A DNA stretch of 7,350 bases from assembly GCA_002311925.1 (NCBI GenBank), contig DCAK01000027.1, positions 2,203-9,552 on the forward strand. The letters are read 5' to 3'. The notes beneath the pieces were generated by a model, which worked only from the letters and a program-made list of their open reading frames with translations, had not been told where the DNA came from and did not search any database. Below are positions 1 to 7,280 of the stretch, piece after piece. A program made the position numbers and the translations under genes. The DNA is from Planctomycetes bacterium UBA1135. Its GTDB lineage: Bacteria; Planctomycetota; UBA1135. How positions within the stretch are numbered: position 1 is the first letter of the stretch; every line of letters begins with the position of its first letter.

Positions 1-1854
1 CGTTGCCATGACCACAAGTTCGATCCGGTTTCCTCTCGGGACTATTACGCCCTTTCGGGCTTGGTGCAGAGTTCTTCCTATCACCAGGTTCGGTTTCAAT
101 CTCTGGAGAAGAACAAAGAGATTCGCAAAGCCCTGGATCTCTTGGTAGAGGAACGGGGCGAATTGGCCCGAATGGAAGCGCTGTCGAGGCTGCAAAAATC
201 CTGGGAGGGTACTCCGGGTTCCGAAGGGAAAAATGTGGAGGAGCCTTGGGATTTTCCCAATTTGAATGAATCTCTGATTTGGGTTGCAGGCCGAGATGCT
301 TGGTGGCCGGACGGAGGTAGCTATTCCTTGGGCAAGGAAGGCGACGCATTGTTCACGACGAATGCCTCCTGGCCAGTCCATCACTTTCTCCCCGTGAATG
401 CGGTGGTCCATGATCCCGATTGGCAGGGCCTGCGCCCTGCCCCCCAAAGCCGAGGAGCTTCCATCGAGAATCTGAACTGGGGAGGAGAAGGGCGGACTTT
501 TCGCACTCCCACGGTGATTCTGGGGGAGGAACCCATCTGGTACCTCGTTCGAGGGAAGGGCGCCGCTTTTTCCCCTGTGGAACATCATCGATTGGTGAGG
601 GGGCCCCTCCATTTGAATACTTTCAACCTGTTTGACACCGGAGGGGAATGGGAATGGATTCAACACCCCAGCCTGAAGGATTACGAGGGAATGAGGGCTC
701 ACTTCGAATTCTGCCCTCGGGGAGAAGGGGAGTGGGTCGGCGTGGCCGCCATCGCACGGGGCGAGAATCCACCCTGCCCCTCACCACCCCAAGGGCTTTC
801 GAACCAGCTTCTGAATACCCCTCGGCCTCTAGGGAATCCATCGAGTCAGGTGCTTGCCTTTCATGAGAAGCGCAAGGAGCTATTGGACGGGCGGATTCTG
901 GAGTCCCGATTGGCGCCAGCGCTCTTGGATGGAAACGGAATGGACCAACCCCTGCTAATCCGGGGGCAACCCTCGGCGCCCTCCGACCCAGTACCTCGGG
1001 CCTTTCTGGAGAGATTCTCAGGGAAAGGTGAAGCCGTGCCCCCAACGTTTCCGAATGGCCAACCTACTAGTGGAAGGCTCCATTTGGCGGAGGCCATTTT
1101 CCAGGATTCCGAGGCTTTGGTGGCCAGGGTATTCGTGAACCGAGTCTGGCACCATTTGTCGGGAAAAGGAATCGTGAAAACCACGGACAATTTCGGAACC
1201 CTGGGTTCCTTTCCGTCCCACCCCGCTCTGCTGGACCACCTTGCGTCCAGCTTCATAGAGGAAGGGTGGTCCCTCAAGGCCCTGGTTCGACGCATCGTCC
1301 TTTCGAGGACTTACGGGATGGAGCGGGAACCTCGCCGCCTGGATGCCGAAGCCATCCGGGACTCCATTCTTTCCGTTTCCGGCAGGCTCGACCGAAGAGT
1401 GGGTGGGCCTCCCGTTCCCGTTCACCTGACCAGCTTCATGAAGGGTCGAGGCCGGCCGGCCGAGAGCGGCCCACTGGACGGGGCCGGTCGACGCTCCATT
1501 TACCTGGAGGTTCGGCGAAATTTCCTCATTCCCTTCCTGCTGGTCTGGGATTTTCCCCAACCCGCGACCTCGATGGGAAGAAGGTCGATTTCCAACGTCC
1601 CCGCCCAGGCCCTTGCCCTGATGAACTCCCCCTTCGTCCGCCAGCAGGCGGAGGTCTGGGCTGAAGGACTCCAGGCCTCCTTCCCCGATGATCCTTCAAG
1701 AATCAGGGCCGCCTGGCTGAAAGCATTCGGCCGGTTTCCATCCTCGGAAGAGGAGGACAGTTGCGCATCATTTTTGATTGACCCCAAAAACGGTGGCTGG
1801 GAGGAGCTCTGCCACGCCCTCTTCAATGTGAAGGAATTCGTTCATGTCCCCTGA
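1..1854 (+). CDS. DUF1549/DUF1553 (PSCyt2-PSD1) cytochrome-type protein, 5'-truncated by window edge
   Basis: The reading frame is open from base 1, so 617 residues are visible and the start is upstream. The first codons read RCHDHKFDP (1-27), the end of the planctomycete DUF1549 domain; the first Cys of its C-x-x-C-H motif would lie just outside the window. A charged helical stretch follows (about 61-240), then a Trp-rich, probably beta-sandwich insert (about 255-770). The segment LDGNGMDQPLLIRGQP (about 925-970) leads into DUF1553 (about 1069-1830). Its hallmarks are ARVFVNRVWHH (1123-1155), DNFGTLG (from 1186), RRLDAEAIRD (1333-1362) and VPAQALALMNSPFV (about 1600-1640). Family members usually carry an export signal and an N-terminal heme domain, which would be upstream here. 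No enzymatic reaction is established for the family; a role in envelope glycan breakdown or electron transfer is inferred from its constant pairing with DUF1501 genes, seen again here. The linker before RRLDAEAIRD is unusually short. Family assignment is secure; function is unknown. Confidence 0.93.
   Translation, partial: RCHDHKFDPVSSRDYYALSGLVQSSSYHQVRFQSLEKNKEIRKALDLLVEERGELARMEALSRLQKSWEGTPGSEGKNVEEPWDFPNLNESLIWVAGRDAWWPDGGSYSLGKEGDALFTTNASWPVHHFLPVNAVVHDPDWQGLRPAPQSRGASIENLNWGGEGRTFRTPTVILGEEPIWYLVRGKGAAFSPVEHHRLVRGPLHLNTFNLFDTGGEWEWIQHPSLKDYEGMRAHFEFCPRGEGEWVGVAAIARGENPPCPSPPQGLSNQLLNTPRPLGNPSSQVLAFHEKRKELLDGRILESRLAPALLDGNGMDQPLLIRGQPSAPSDPVPRAFLERFSGKGEAVPPTFPNGQPTSGRLHLAEAIFQDSEALVARVFVNRVWHHLSGKGIVKTTDNFGTLGSFPSHPALLDHLASSFIEEGWSLKALVRRIVLSRTYGMEREPRRLDAEAIRDSILSVSGRLDRRVGGPPVPVHLTSFMKGRGRPAESGPLDGAGRRSIYLEVRRNFLIPFLLVWDFPQPATSMGRRSISNVPAQALALMNSPFVRQQAEVWAEGLQASFPDDPSRIRAAWLKAFGRFPSSEEEDSCASFLIDPKNGGWEELCHALFNVKEFVHVP
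1831..1835 (+). promoter_or_regulatory. Shine-Dalgarno site for the DUF1501 gene, inside the upstream gene
   Basis: AAGGA lies 8 nt before the ATG at 1844, within the last codons of the DUF1553 gene. It supports ATG 1844 as the start of the next gene and so the 11-nt overlap, which suggests coupled translation of the two proteins. Confidence 0.7.
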
Positions 1855-3238
1855 CCTCCTTCCCTTCCAGCCGCTGAGTCGCCGTGAAATGCTCCTGCGC
1901 ACGGCTTGCGGTTTCGGGGCGTTTGCCTTCCGTGGACTTCGCCCGGCGGCACTGCAGGATGGAGGCTTCCCCTCCAGTCTGCTTGGGCCTGCGAAGAGAG
2001 TCCTTTTTCTCTATATGGATGGAGGGGTTTCCCAGGTGGATTCCTTCGACCCCAAGCCACGCCTGGACGCGGAACACGGCCAGCCCATCGGCATGGAGGT
2101 GCCGAAGACTCAATTCGACGATGTCGGAACGGTCTTGAAGTCCCCATGGGCATTCCATCCCGGTGGGGAATCGGGGATTCCCGTCAGCGACTTGTTCCCG
2201 AACATCCGGGACCGGGTGGACGATTTAGCGGTGATTCGATCGATGACATCGAAGTTTTCCGAGCACTCTTTTGCTAACTATTTCCTCCACACGGGGACAG
2301 GTTTCCAAGGTCGTCCAAGCATGGGGGCCTGGTGGTCCTACGGGCTTGGAAGTGAGAACCAGAACCTTCCCGGCTACATCGTCCTGGACGGAGGATTGAT
2401 TCCCCCTGGCGGATTGGATTGCTTCGGCTCGGGGTTCCTGCCGGCCGAGCACCAGGCCTCGGTCCTCCAGTCCGGAGGGGCTCTTCTTCCCAATCTCGGG
2501 GCCACGGATTCCCCCGACCTTCAGGCAAGGAAGTTGGACCTTGTTCGCGACTTGGACGGCCTTGGCTTGGTTTCCGGAGCCAATGTGGAGGCTTCCATCG
2601 CCAACCAGGAAACCGCCTTTCGAATGCAGTCGGCCCTCCCGAGAGTGGCCGACCTTTCGGGGGAAAGCGCCACGGTCAGGAAGATGTACGGGCTGGAATC
2701 GGAATTCGAACCCGAGCGAACCTATGGTACCCAGTGCCTGCTCGCGCGAAGACTGTTGGAGCAAGGGGTTCGCTTCGTCCAACTTACCTGCCCTTCAATG
2801 GCGGGAATCGACCGCTGGGATCAGCACTCGGACCTGGCCAAGGGGCATGAACAAAACGCACGCGCGGTGGACCGACCCATTGCGGCCTTGATTGACGATT
2901 TGAAGGGAACCGGGCTCTGGGAAGACACCCTCGTCGTCTGGACCGGGGAATTCGGCCGGACCCCCATGGCCCAGGGAAGTGATGGTCGCGATCACAACCC
3001 CCACGGGTTTTCCATGTGGATGGCCGGAGCAGGGGTCAAGGGAGGCGTCGTGGTCGGGGAAACCGATGAATACGGCTATTACGTGGTGGACAAGCCCTTT
3101 GAAATTCACGACCTTCACGCGACAATGCTGCACCTCATGGGGGTAGACCACAAGGCACTCAATTACCGCTTCGACAGCCGTGACATGCGGCTGACGGATG
3201 TTCACGGCCACGTCATCAGGGAAATTCTCTCGGAGTGA
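1844..3238 (+). CDS. Tat-exported DUF1501 family protein (sulfatase/phosphatase-like fold)
   Basis: This 464-residue protein is full length for the DUF1501 family. The N-terminus has a twin-arginine signal, SRREML at residues 12-17, followed by a weakly hydrophobic run to about residue 37, so export of a folded protein is likely. Family hallmarks appear in order: LYMDGGVSQVDSFDPKP (56-72), WDQHSD (325-330), TGEFGRTP (367-374), GRDHNPHGFS (381-390), HDLHATMLHLMG (422-433) and FDSRDMRLTDVHG (443-455). The Asp/His-rich motifs resemble the metal-binding sites of the alkaline phosphatase/sulfatase superfamily, to which DUF1501 is related. Sulfate-ester or phosphate hydrolysis on a polysaccharide is therefore a plausible but unproven activity. 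The ATG has a good Shine-Dalgarno site and overlaps the DUF1553 gene by 11 nt. The stop overlaps the next start. DUF1501 genes typically sit beside DUF1549/1553 genes in planctomycetes, which supports a joint function. No motif looks broken. Confidence 0.94.
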   Translation: MSPDLLPFQPLSRREMLLRTACGFGAFAFRGLRPAALQDGGFPSSLLGPAKRVLFLYMDGGVSQVDSFDPKPRLDAEHGQPIGMEVPKTQFDDVGTVLKSPWAFHPGGESGIPVSDLFPNIRDRVDDLAVIRSMTSKFSEHSFANYFLHTGTGFQGRPSMGAWWSYGLGSENQNLPGYIVLDGGLIPPGGLDCFGSGFLPAEHQASVLQSGGALLPNLGATDSPDLQARKLDLVRDLDGLGLVSGANVEASIANQETAFRMQSALPRVADLSGESATVRKMYGLESEFEPERTYGTQCLLARRLLEQGVRFVQLTCPSMAGIDRWDQHSDLAKGHEQNARAVDRPIAALIDDLKGTGLWEDTLVVWTGEFGRTPMAQGSDGRDHNPHGFSMWMAGAGVKGGVVVGETDEYGYYVVDKPFEIHDLHATMLHLMGVDHKALNYRFDSRDMRLTDVHGHVIREILSE

Positions 3239-6200
3239 TTCCCATTCTCCCCCTGTTTCTTGCCGCTGGTTTGGTCCAGCAACTCGAGGAGGTCTCGGCT
3301 CCCCCTCCCCGGATTCACGTCCTTTTCCTGGGCGACAGGGGGCACCATCTGCCGGACCAGCGCCTGGCCTCGGTCTGGGGAGCCCTGGCGAGAGAGGGGG
3401 TGGCGGTTGAATGGGAAGAGGAATTGGCGGGCGTGACAGCGGAAAGGCTTGCTGATTTCGACTGCTTGATGGTCTACGCCAACCAACCCGGCCATTCCAA
3501 GGCTCCCAGGGAATTCATGGATGCGGTACTGGGTTTCGTCCGGTCGGGAGGAGGACTTGTGGCGCTTCACTGCGCTTCCGGGTGTTTTCCCGAGACGGAC
3601 GCCTGGCTTGAGCTTGTGGGGGCCCGGTTCCTCAGCCACGGAGCCGAAATTTTCAGCCAGCAGGTGGTCCTGCCCGGGCATCCGATCATGGCTGGTTGGG
3701 AGGCGTTCGAAAGCTGGGACGAGACCTATGTCCAGCAGCACAACGAGGCCGGGCGGACGGTTCTGGCTTTCCGGGGGGAAGAACCGTGGACCTGGGTTCG
3801 CGCAGAGGGGAAGGGGCGGGTGTTCTACACCGCCTCCGGGCACGACGACCGGACCTGGTCCCAGCCTGGTTTTCTGGACCTCCTTCTGCGCGCGGTGGAT
3901 TGGACGGTCGGTGAACCGATTGCCTCCCGCAGGTCGGCTTTCCCCCTGCCGGCCCTTCCCGGAACCAGGGAAGACATGGTTCCCAATTACGAGGGGTTGG
4001 AAGAACGCCCCTTGTTCCAGAGGCCTTCAACTCCCATGGAGGCCCGCGACCGGCTTCAGCCTCCCGCCGGGTTCACGGTGAAGCTCTTCGCGGCCGAACC
4101 CATGGTGGTGAACCCCATCGCCATGACCTGGGATGAAAGGGGACGCTTGTGGGTGCTTGAATCTCCCGACTATCCGAACGAGGTCCACGAGAGCGGGGAA
4201 GGCAACGACAGGGTCACCATCCTCGAGGACACCGACGGGGACGGACTGGCCGACTCGCGGACGGTCTTTGCCGACCGCCTCAATCTTCCTACCGGCCTTC
4301 TCAAGGTGGAAGGTGGGGTTTGGGTCACCCAGGCTCCGAACCTCATCTTTCTCAGGGACGAAGACGGGGACGACCGCGCCGATTCGAGGGAAGTCCTGCT
4401 ATCAGGGTTCGGCCGTTTCGACACCCATGCCGGGCCTTCCAATCTGGAGTGGGGTCCCGACAACTCTCTCTGGGGAGCGATCGGATACTCCAGCTTCCGT
4501 CGAGAGGACGGTTCCTCCTTCGGGAGCGGGCTTTGGCGTTGGTCCCCTGGGGAAGAACCCGTCTTTCTCGCCCAGTTCACCAACAACACCTGGGGACTGG
4601 GCCTGAGAAGCGACGGAGAAATCTTCGGCTCCACTGCCAACGGGGAACCCTCGTTTTTCATGGGTGTCCCCATGGACCTGGTGAAAAAGACGAACTCAGG
4701 CTTCCCCGGGGCCGCTCCCGTGCTCGACCAGAAATCCATCCACCCGGCTCTCTCCGACATCAGGCAGGGAGATTATCTGGGGGGATGGACAGCCGCCGCC
4801 GGGCACGCCTTCTCCACCGGCCCTGATCTTCCGCCGGAATGGGGGGAGCGCATGGCCTTCGTCTGCGAACCCACGGGTCACCTCGTGGGCCGCCTCGAGG
4901 CGTACTCCGCTGGATCCGGTTACCGGACCCGCGACGCCTTCAACCTCGTTGCATCGACGGACGAGTGGTTCTGCCCGGTCCAGGCGGGAGTGGGTCCGGA
5001 CGGGGCGGTCTGGATCGCGGATTTCGCCCAGTTCATCATCCTGCACAATCTTCCAGGGAATCCCGAGCGTGGGCTGCCCCGAATCGAGTATGGGGACGGG
5101 AGCGCCCACCTCAATCCCAATCGCGACAAGAGCCACGGCCGCATCTGGCGGGTGGAAAAGCGAGGTCCTCATCTTTCTCCGCCCGGCCTGGCCGACGCCG
5201 GGCCGTCCGAACTTGTTGCGGCGCTCGGCAACCCCAACCGATTCTGGCGGGTCCAGGCCCGAAGGATTCTCGTCCAGGGGAGAATCGGGACGGCGATTCC
5301 TGGCTTGTACGGTTCCGTTCGGCGAGGAGGGGCATTGACGGCTGCTGCTGCGGTTCGCGCGCTCGCCGGGTTGAATGCCCTGGGAGACAAGAAGGGAATG
5401 GAGGTTTTGGAAGCTGCTTTTGCCCGGCATGAATCCGAAGTTCTCAAGGCAGTTCTTCAATCCTTGCCCTCCACCCCCGGTTCCGCGCGAATCCTGGCGG
5501 CGTCCGGGGTGTTCGACCACGTCGACCCGTCCATTCGCCGTCAGGCCTTTCTTGCGGCTTCCCGAATGCCAGCTTCCGATGCGCTCGGCATCATCTTGGC
5601 TGGGAGAGCGGTCCTTGAAGATGCGGAAGACCCTTGGATTCCTGCCGCTCTCGGGGCGGCGGTCGGATCCCATGCGAAGGCATTCCTTGCCGCTGCGACC
5701 CCTCTCCTTCCGACGCCGGAGGAGGCCCCTCGACGAGAAGAGATGGTCAATTCTGGTTTTGACCATCCTTCAGCGGAAGACCCCGACCGCCCGGACGGGT
5801 GGCGGGTGCGCGTCTACTCGGGAGAGGCGGAGCATGTCTGGCTCAAGGAGGGAGGAAGGGATGGCGGACCCTGTCTTGCCATTCGTTCGGAGAAGGGGGC
5901 CGACACCAGCTGGTGCGTGGATCTCCCGACTCGACCCAATACTCGTTATCGGCTTGCCGGCTGGATTCGAACTTTCGGGGTCACCGCGGAGGGAGGAACC
6001 CACGGCGCCCTTCTGAACGTCCACCCGCGACCCTGGACCACCGAATCCTTGAAAGGGGACGAGGGTTGGACCCGGGTCGAGGTCGAGTTCTCGACCGGCC
6101 CCGAGGAGCGGTCCGTCAGCCTCAACTGCCTTTACGGAGGCTGGGGGAGGTCCACCGGGGAAGCCCGATACGACGACTTGTCACTTGTGGCTCTCGGGCC

Positions 6201-6699
6201 CGCACATTCCATGGCCGATTGGCTGGAACTGGCCCGGGCCTCCAGCGGGGAGAGCCTTGGTGTTTCTCTTCCCCGTTCCCGAGACGCTTCCTTTTCGCCC
6301 GATGGCGGAGATTCGGAAAGGGGCCGGGAGGTCTTCCTTGGCAACGCTTCGACCGCCTGCTACCGGTGCCATACCCTGGACGGCGCGGGCGGCTCGCTCG
6401 GCCCAGACCTATCGGAGGTCGGGGCCAGGTTGTCCCGTGAAGGGTTGCTCGAATCCATCCTCGACCCCACGGCGGCGTTGGCGGAAAGCTGGAAAGCCCC
6501 AATCAGCGCCATGCCAGCGCTGGGGGCCTTCCTTTCGGACAACGAGATTCGAGACCTTGTGGCTTTCCTCGAGGCGCTGGACGGCAACCTTGCCAACCAT
6601 TCCCCCGAAGAGCTGCCCTTCGAGCCGCCCCCCTTCCTTCCTTTCCTGCTTGTCGGAATCCTTGTCCTTCTTTTGGTCCTGCGGCTGGTCAAGGATTAG
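3235..6699 (+). CDS. ThuA / PVC membrane-bound dehydrogenase / CxxCH heme fusion protein with C-terminal membrane anchor
   Basis: The protein has 1154 residues. The GTG start forms a GTGA overlap with the DUF1501 stop, typical of coupled translation. Domains in order: a short hydrophobic N-terminus (1-18), probably a weak signal peptide; a ThuA-like domain (about 27-227; FLGDRGHHLP, LHCASGCF 111-118, EPWTWVRAEGKGRVFYTASGHD); a beta-propeller of the planctomycete membrane-bound dehydrogenase type (about 270-640) with two calcium-loop-like motifs, DTDGDGLAD (332-340) and DEDGDDRAD (375-383); HEAT-like helical repeats (about 655-825); a carbohydrate-binding-like beta domain (about 838-987, ending in GGWGRSTGEARYDD); a c-type heme domain (about 1025-1116) with CYRCH at 1042-1046 and probable axial Met1093 in SAMPALG; and one membrane helix (about 1133-1149) followed by R1150 and K1153. 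The layout matches known PVC-group proteins whose substrate is unknown. ThuA homologues act in sugar metabolism, so sugar oxidation with electron transfer to heme c is inferred. The tail helix implies the bulk lies outside the cytoplasmic membrane. Confidence 0.93.
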   Translation: MIPILPLFLAAGLVQQLEEVSAPPPRIHVLFLGDRGHHLPDQRLASVWGALAREGVAVEWEEELAGVTAERLADFDCLMVYANQPGHSKAPREFMDAVLGFVRSGGGLVALHCASGCFPETDAWLELVGARFLSHGAEIFSQQVVLPGHPIMAGWEAFESWDETYVQQHNEAGRTVLAFRGEEPWTWVRAEGKGRVFYTASGHDDRTWSQPGFLDLLLRAVDWTVGEPIASRRSAFPLPALPGTREDMVPNYEGLEERPLFQRPSTPMEARDRLQPPAGFTVKLFAAEPMVVNPIAMTWDERGRLWVLESPDYPNEVHESGEGNDRVTILEDTDGDGLADSRTVFADRLNLPTGLLKVEGGVWVTQAPNLIFLRDEDGDDRADSREVLLSGFGRFDTHAGPSNLEWGPDNSLWGAIGYSSFRREDGSSFGSGLWRWSPGEEPVFLAQFTNNTWGLGLRSDGEIFGSTANGEPSFFMGVPMDLVKKTNSGFPGAAPVLDQKSIHPALSDIRQGDYLGGWTAAAGHAFSTGPDLPPEWGERMAFVCEPTGHLVGRLEAYSAGSGYRTRDAFNLVASTDEWFCPVQAGVGPDGAVWIADFAQFIILHNLPGNPERGLPRIEYGDGSAHLNPNRDKSHGRIWRVEKRGPHLSPPGLADAGPSELVAALGNPNRFWRVQARRILVQGRIGTAIPGLYGSVRRGGALTAAAAVRALAGLNALGDKKGMEVLEAAFARHESEVLKAVLQSLPSTPGSARILAASGVFDHVDPSIRRQAFLAASRMPASDALGIILAGRAVLEDAEDPWIPAALGAAVGSHAKAFLAAATPLLPTPEEAPRREEMVNSGFDHPSAEDPDRPDGWRVRVYSGEAEHVWLKEGGRDGGPCLAIRSEKGADTSWCVDLPTRPNTRYRLAGWIRTFGVTAEGGTHGALLNVHPRPWTTESLKGDEGWTRVEVEFSTGPEERSVSLNCLYGGWGRSTGEARYDDLSLVALGPAHSMADWLELARASSGESLGVSLPRSRDASFSPDGGDSERGREVFLGNASTACYRCHTLDGAGGSLGPDLSEVGARLSREGLLESILDPTAALAESWKAPISAMPALGAFLSDNEIRDLVAFLEALDGNLANHSPEELPFEPPPFLPFLLVGILVLLLVLRLVKD

Positions 6700-6704
6700 G
6701 GTGG
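6698..6704 (+). promoter_or_regulatory. Shine-Dalgarno site that decides the TTG start of the membrane protein gene
   Basis: AGGGTGG overlaps the stop codon of the upstream gene (TAG, 6697-6699). Its AGGG core ends 7 nt before TTG 6709. No earlier in-frame start exists because that stop is in the same frame. The first in-frame ATG, at 6787, would remove the first membrane helix, so TTG is preferred. Confidence 0.6.
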
Positions 6705-6708
6705 CGCC

Positions 6709-7263
6709 TTGCTTTCCTTCACTTCCCTCCTCCTCCCGGCCCTCCTTGGAGGGGTCGCCGTTTTCATCACCTCCTTTGTGTTGCGGATGGTTCTCAAGTA
6801 CCACTGGAAGGATTTCGACAAGCTGCCGAATGAAGGCGCGGTCATGGACGCCCTTCGCGAGCAGGGCGCGGCGCAGGGTCAGTACATGTTTCCCCATTGC
6901 GCCAACATGGCCGAAATGGAAAATACGGATTGGCTGGCCCGGTACGAACAGGGCCCAAAAGGGTCTATTTTTCTGCTCGCTGATGGGTCCTGGAAGATTG
7001 GGAAAGCCCTGGGCCAGTCCTTTCTCTTCAACTTTGGGGTGGCACTCTTTGCCGCCTGGGGCGTCACCCATTTCCTCGCCCCCGATGCCTCGGCTTCCCG
7101 GGTCTGGTGCTTCGTCTCGACCTTCGGTTTCCTCGCCTTCGGAGGATCCAGCATTTGGGGACCCATTTGGAAGGGCTCCCATTGGCGCGTCTGCCTTTTG
7201 GAACTCATGGATGGCGCCCTCTACGGGGTGGCCATGGGTCTTCCCTTCTACCTGCTCGCCTGA
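6709..7263 (+). CDS. Integral membrane protein of unknown function, four predicted helices
   Basis: The protein has 184 residues and starts at TTG, 9 nt after the previous stop, so it is probably co-transcribed and co-translated with the heme fusion protein. Visible structure: helix 1 at about 3-27; a soluble loop at about 30-98 containing KLPNEGAVMDALR and a FPHC motif (61-64); then helices at about 101-123, 132-154 and 162-184. The last helix runs to the C-terminus. The loop is probably on one face of the membrane and large enough to form a small domain. Cysteines are C64, C134 and C162; there is no CxxCH motif. The pattern (MVLKYHW near the end of helix 1, then KLPNE, then QYMFPHC) resembles uncharacterised conserved membrane proteins I associate with planctomycetes and other environmental bacteria, but I cannot name a domain family. 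Position at the end of this operon suggests an assembly or membrane partner for the exported proteins. That is inference only. Confidence 0.85.
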   Translation: MLSFTSLLLPALLGGVAVFITSFVLRMVLKYHWKDFDKLPNEGAVMDALREQGAAQGQYMFPHCANMAEMENTDWLARYEQGPKGSIFLLADGSWKIGKALGQSFLFNFGVALFAAWGVTHFLAPDASASRVWCFVSTFGFLAFGGSSIWGPIWKGSHWRVCLLELMDGALYGVAMGLPFYLLA

Positions 7264-7280
7264 GGGGGGACGCGGCCCCG

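Noticed and set aside
2225..2782. Minus-strand 185-codon open frame inside the DUF1501 gene
   Set aside because: It is opposite an intact conserved gene, has no ribosome site of note, and shows low-complexity shadow composition.
4696..5766. Long 356-codon open frame on the minus strand inside the fusion gene
   Set aside because: It lies opposite recognisable propeller, HEAT-like and early binding-domain sequence. Its translation is Arg/Gly/Pro/Ser-rich without motifs, as expected for a shadow frame in G+C-rich coding DNA.
6322..6582. Heme domain thought to be broken because the beta segment before the Met ligand is missing
   Set aside because: The short form, going from ESILDPTAAL almost directly to SAMPALG, is what I recall for ThuA-fused relatives. 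CxxCH and the Met are both present, so it looks like a normal compact variant.
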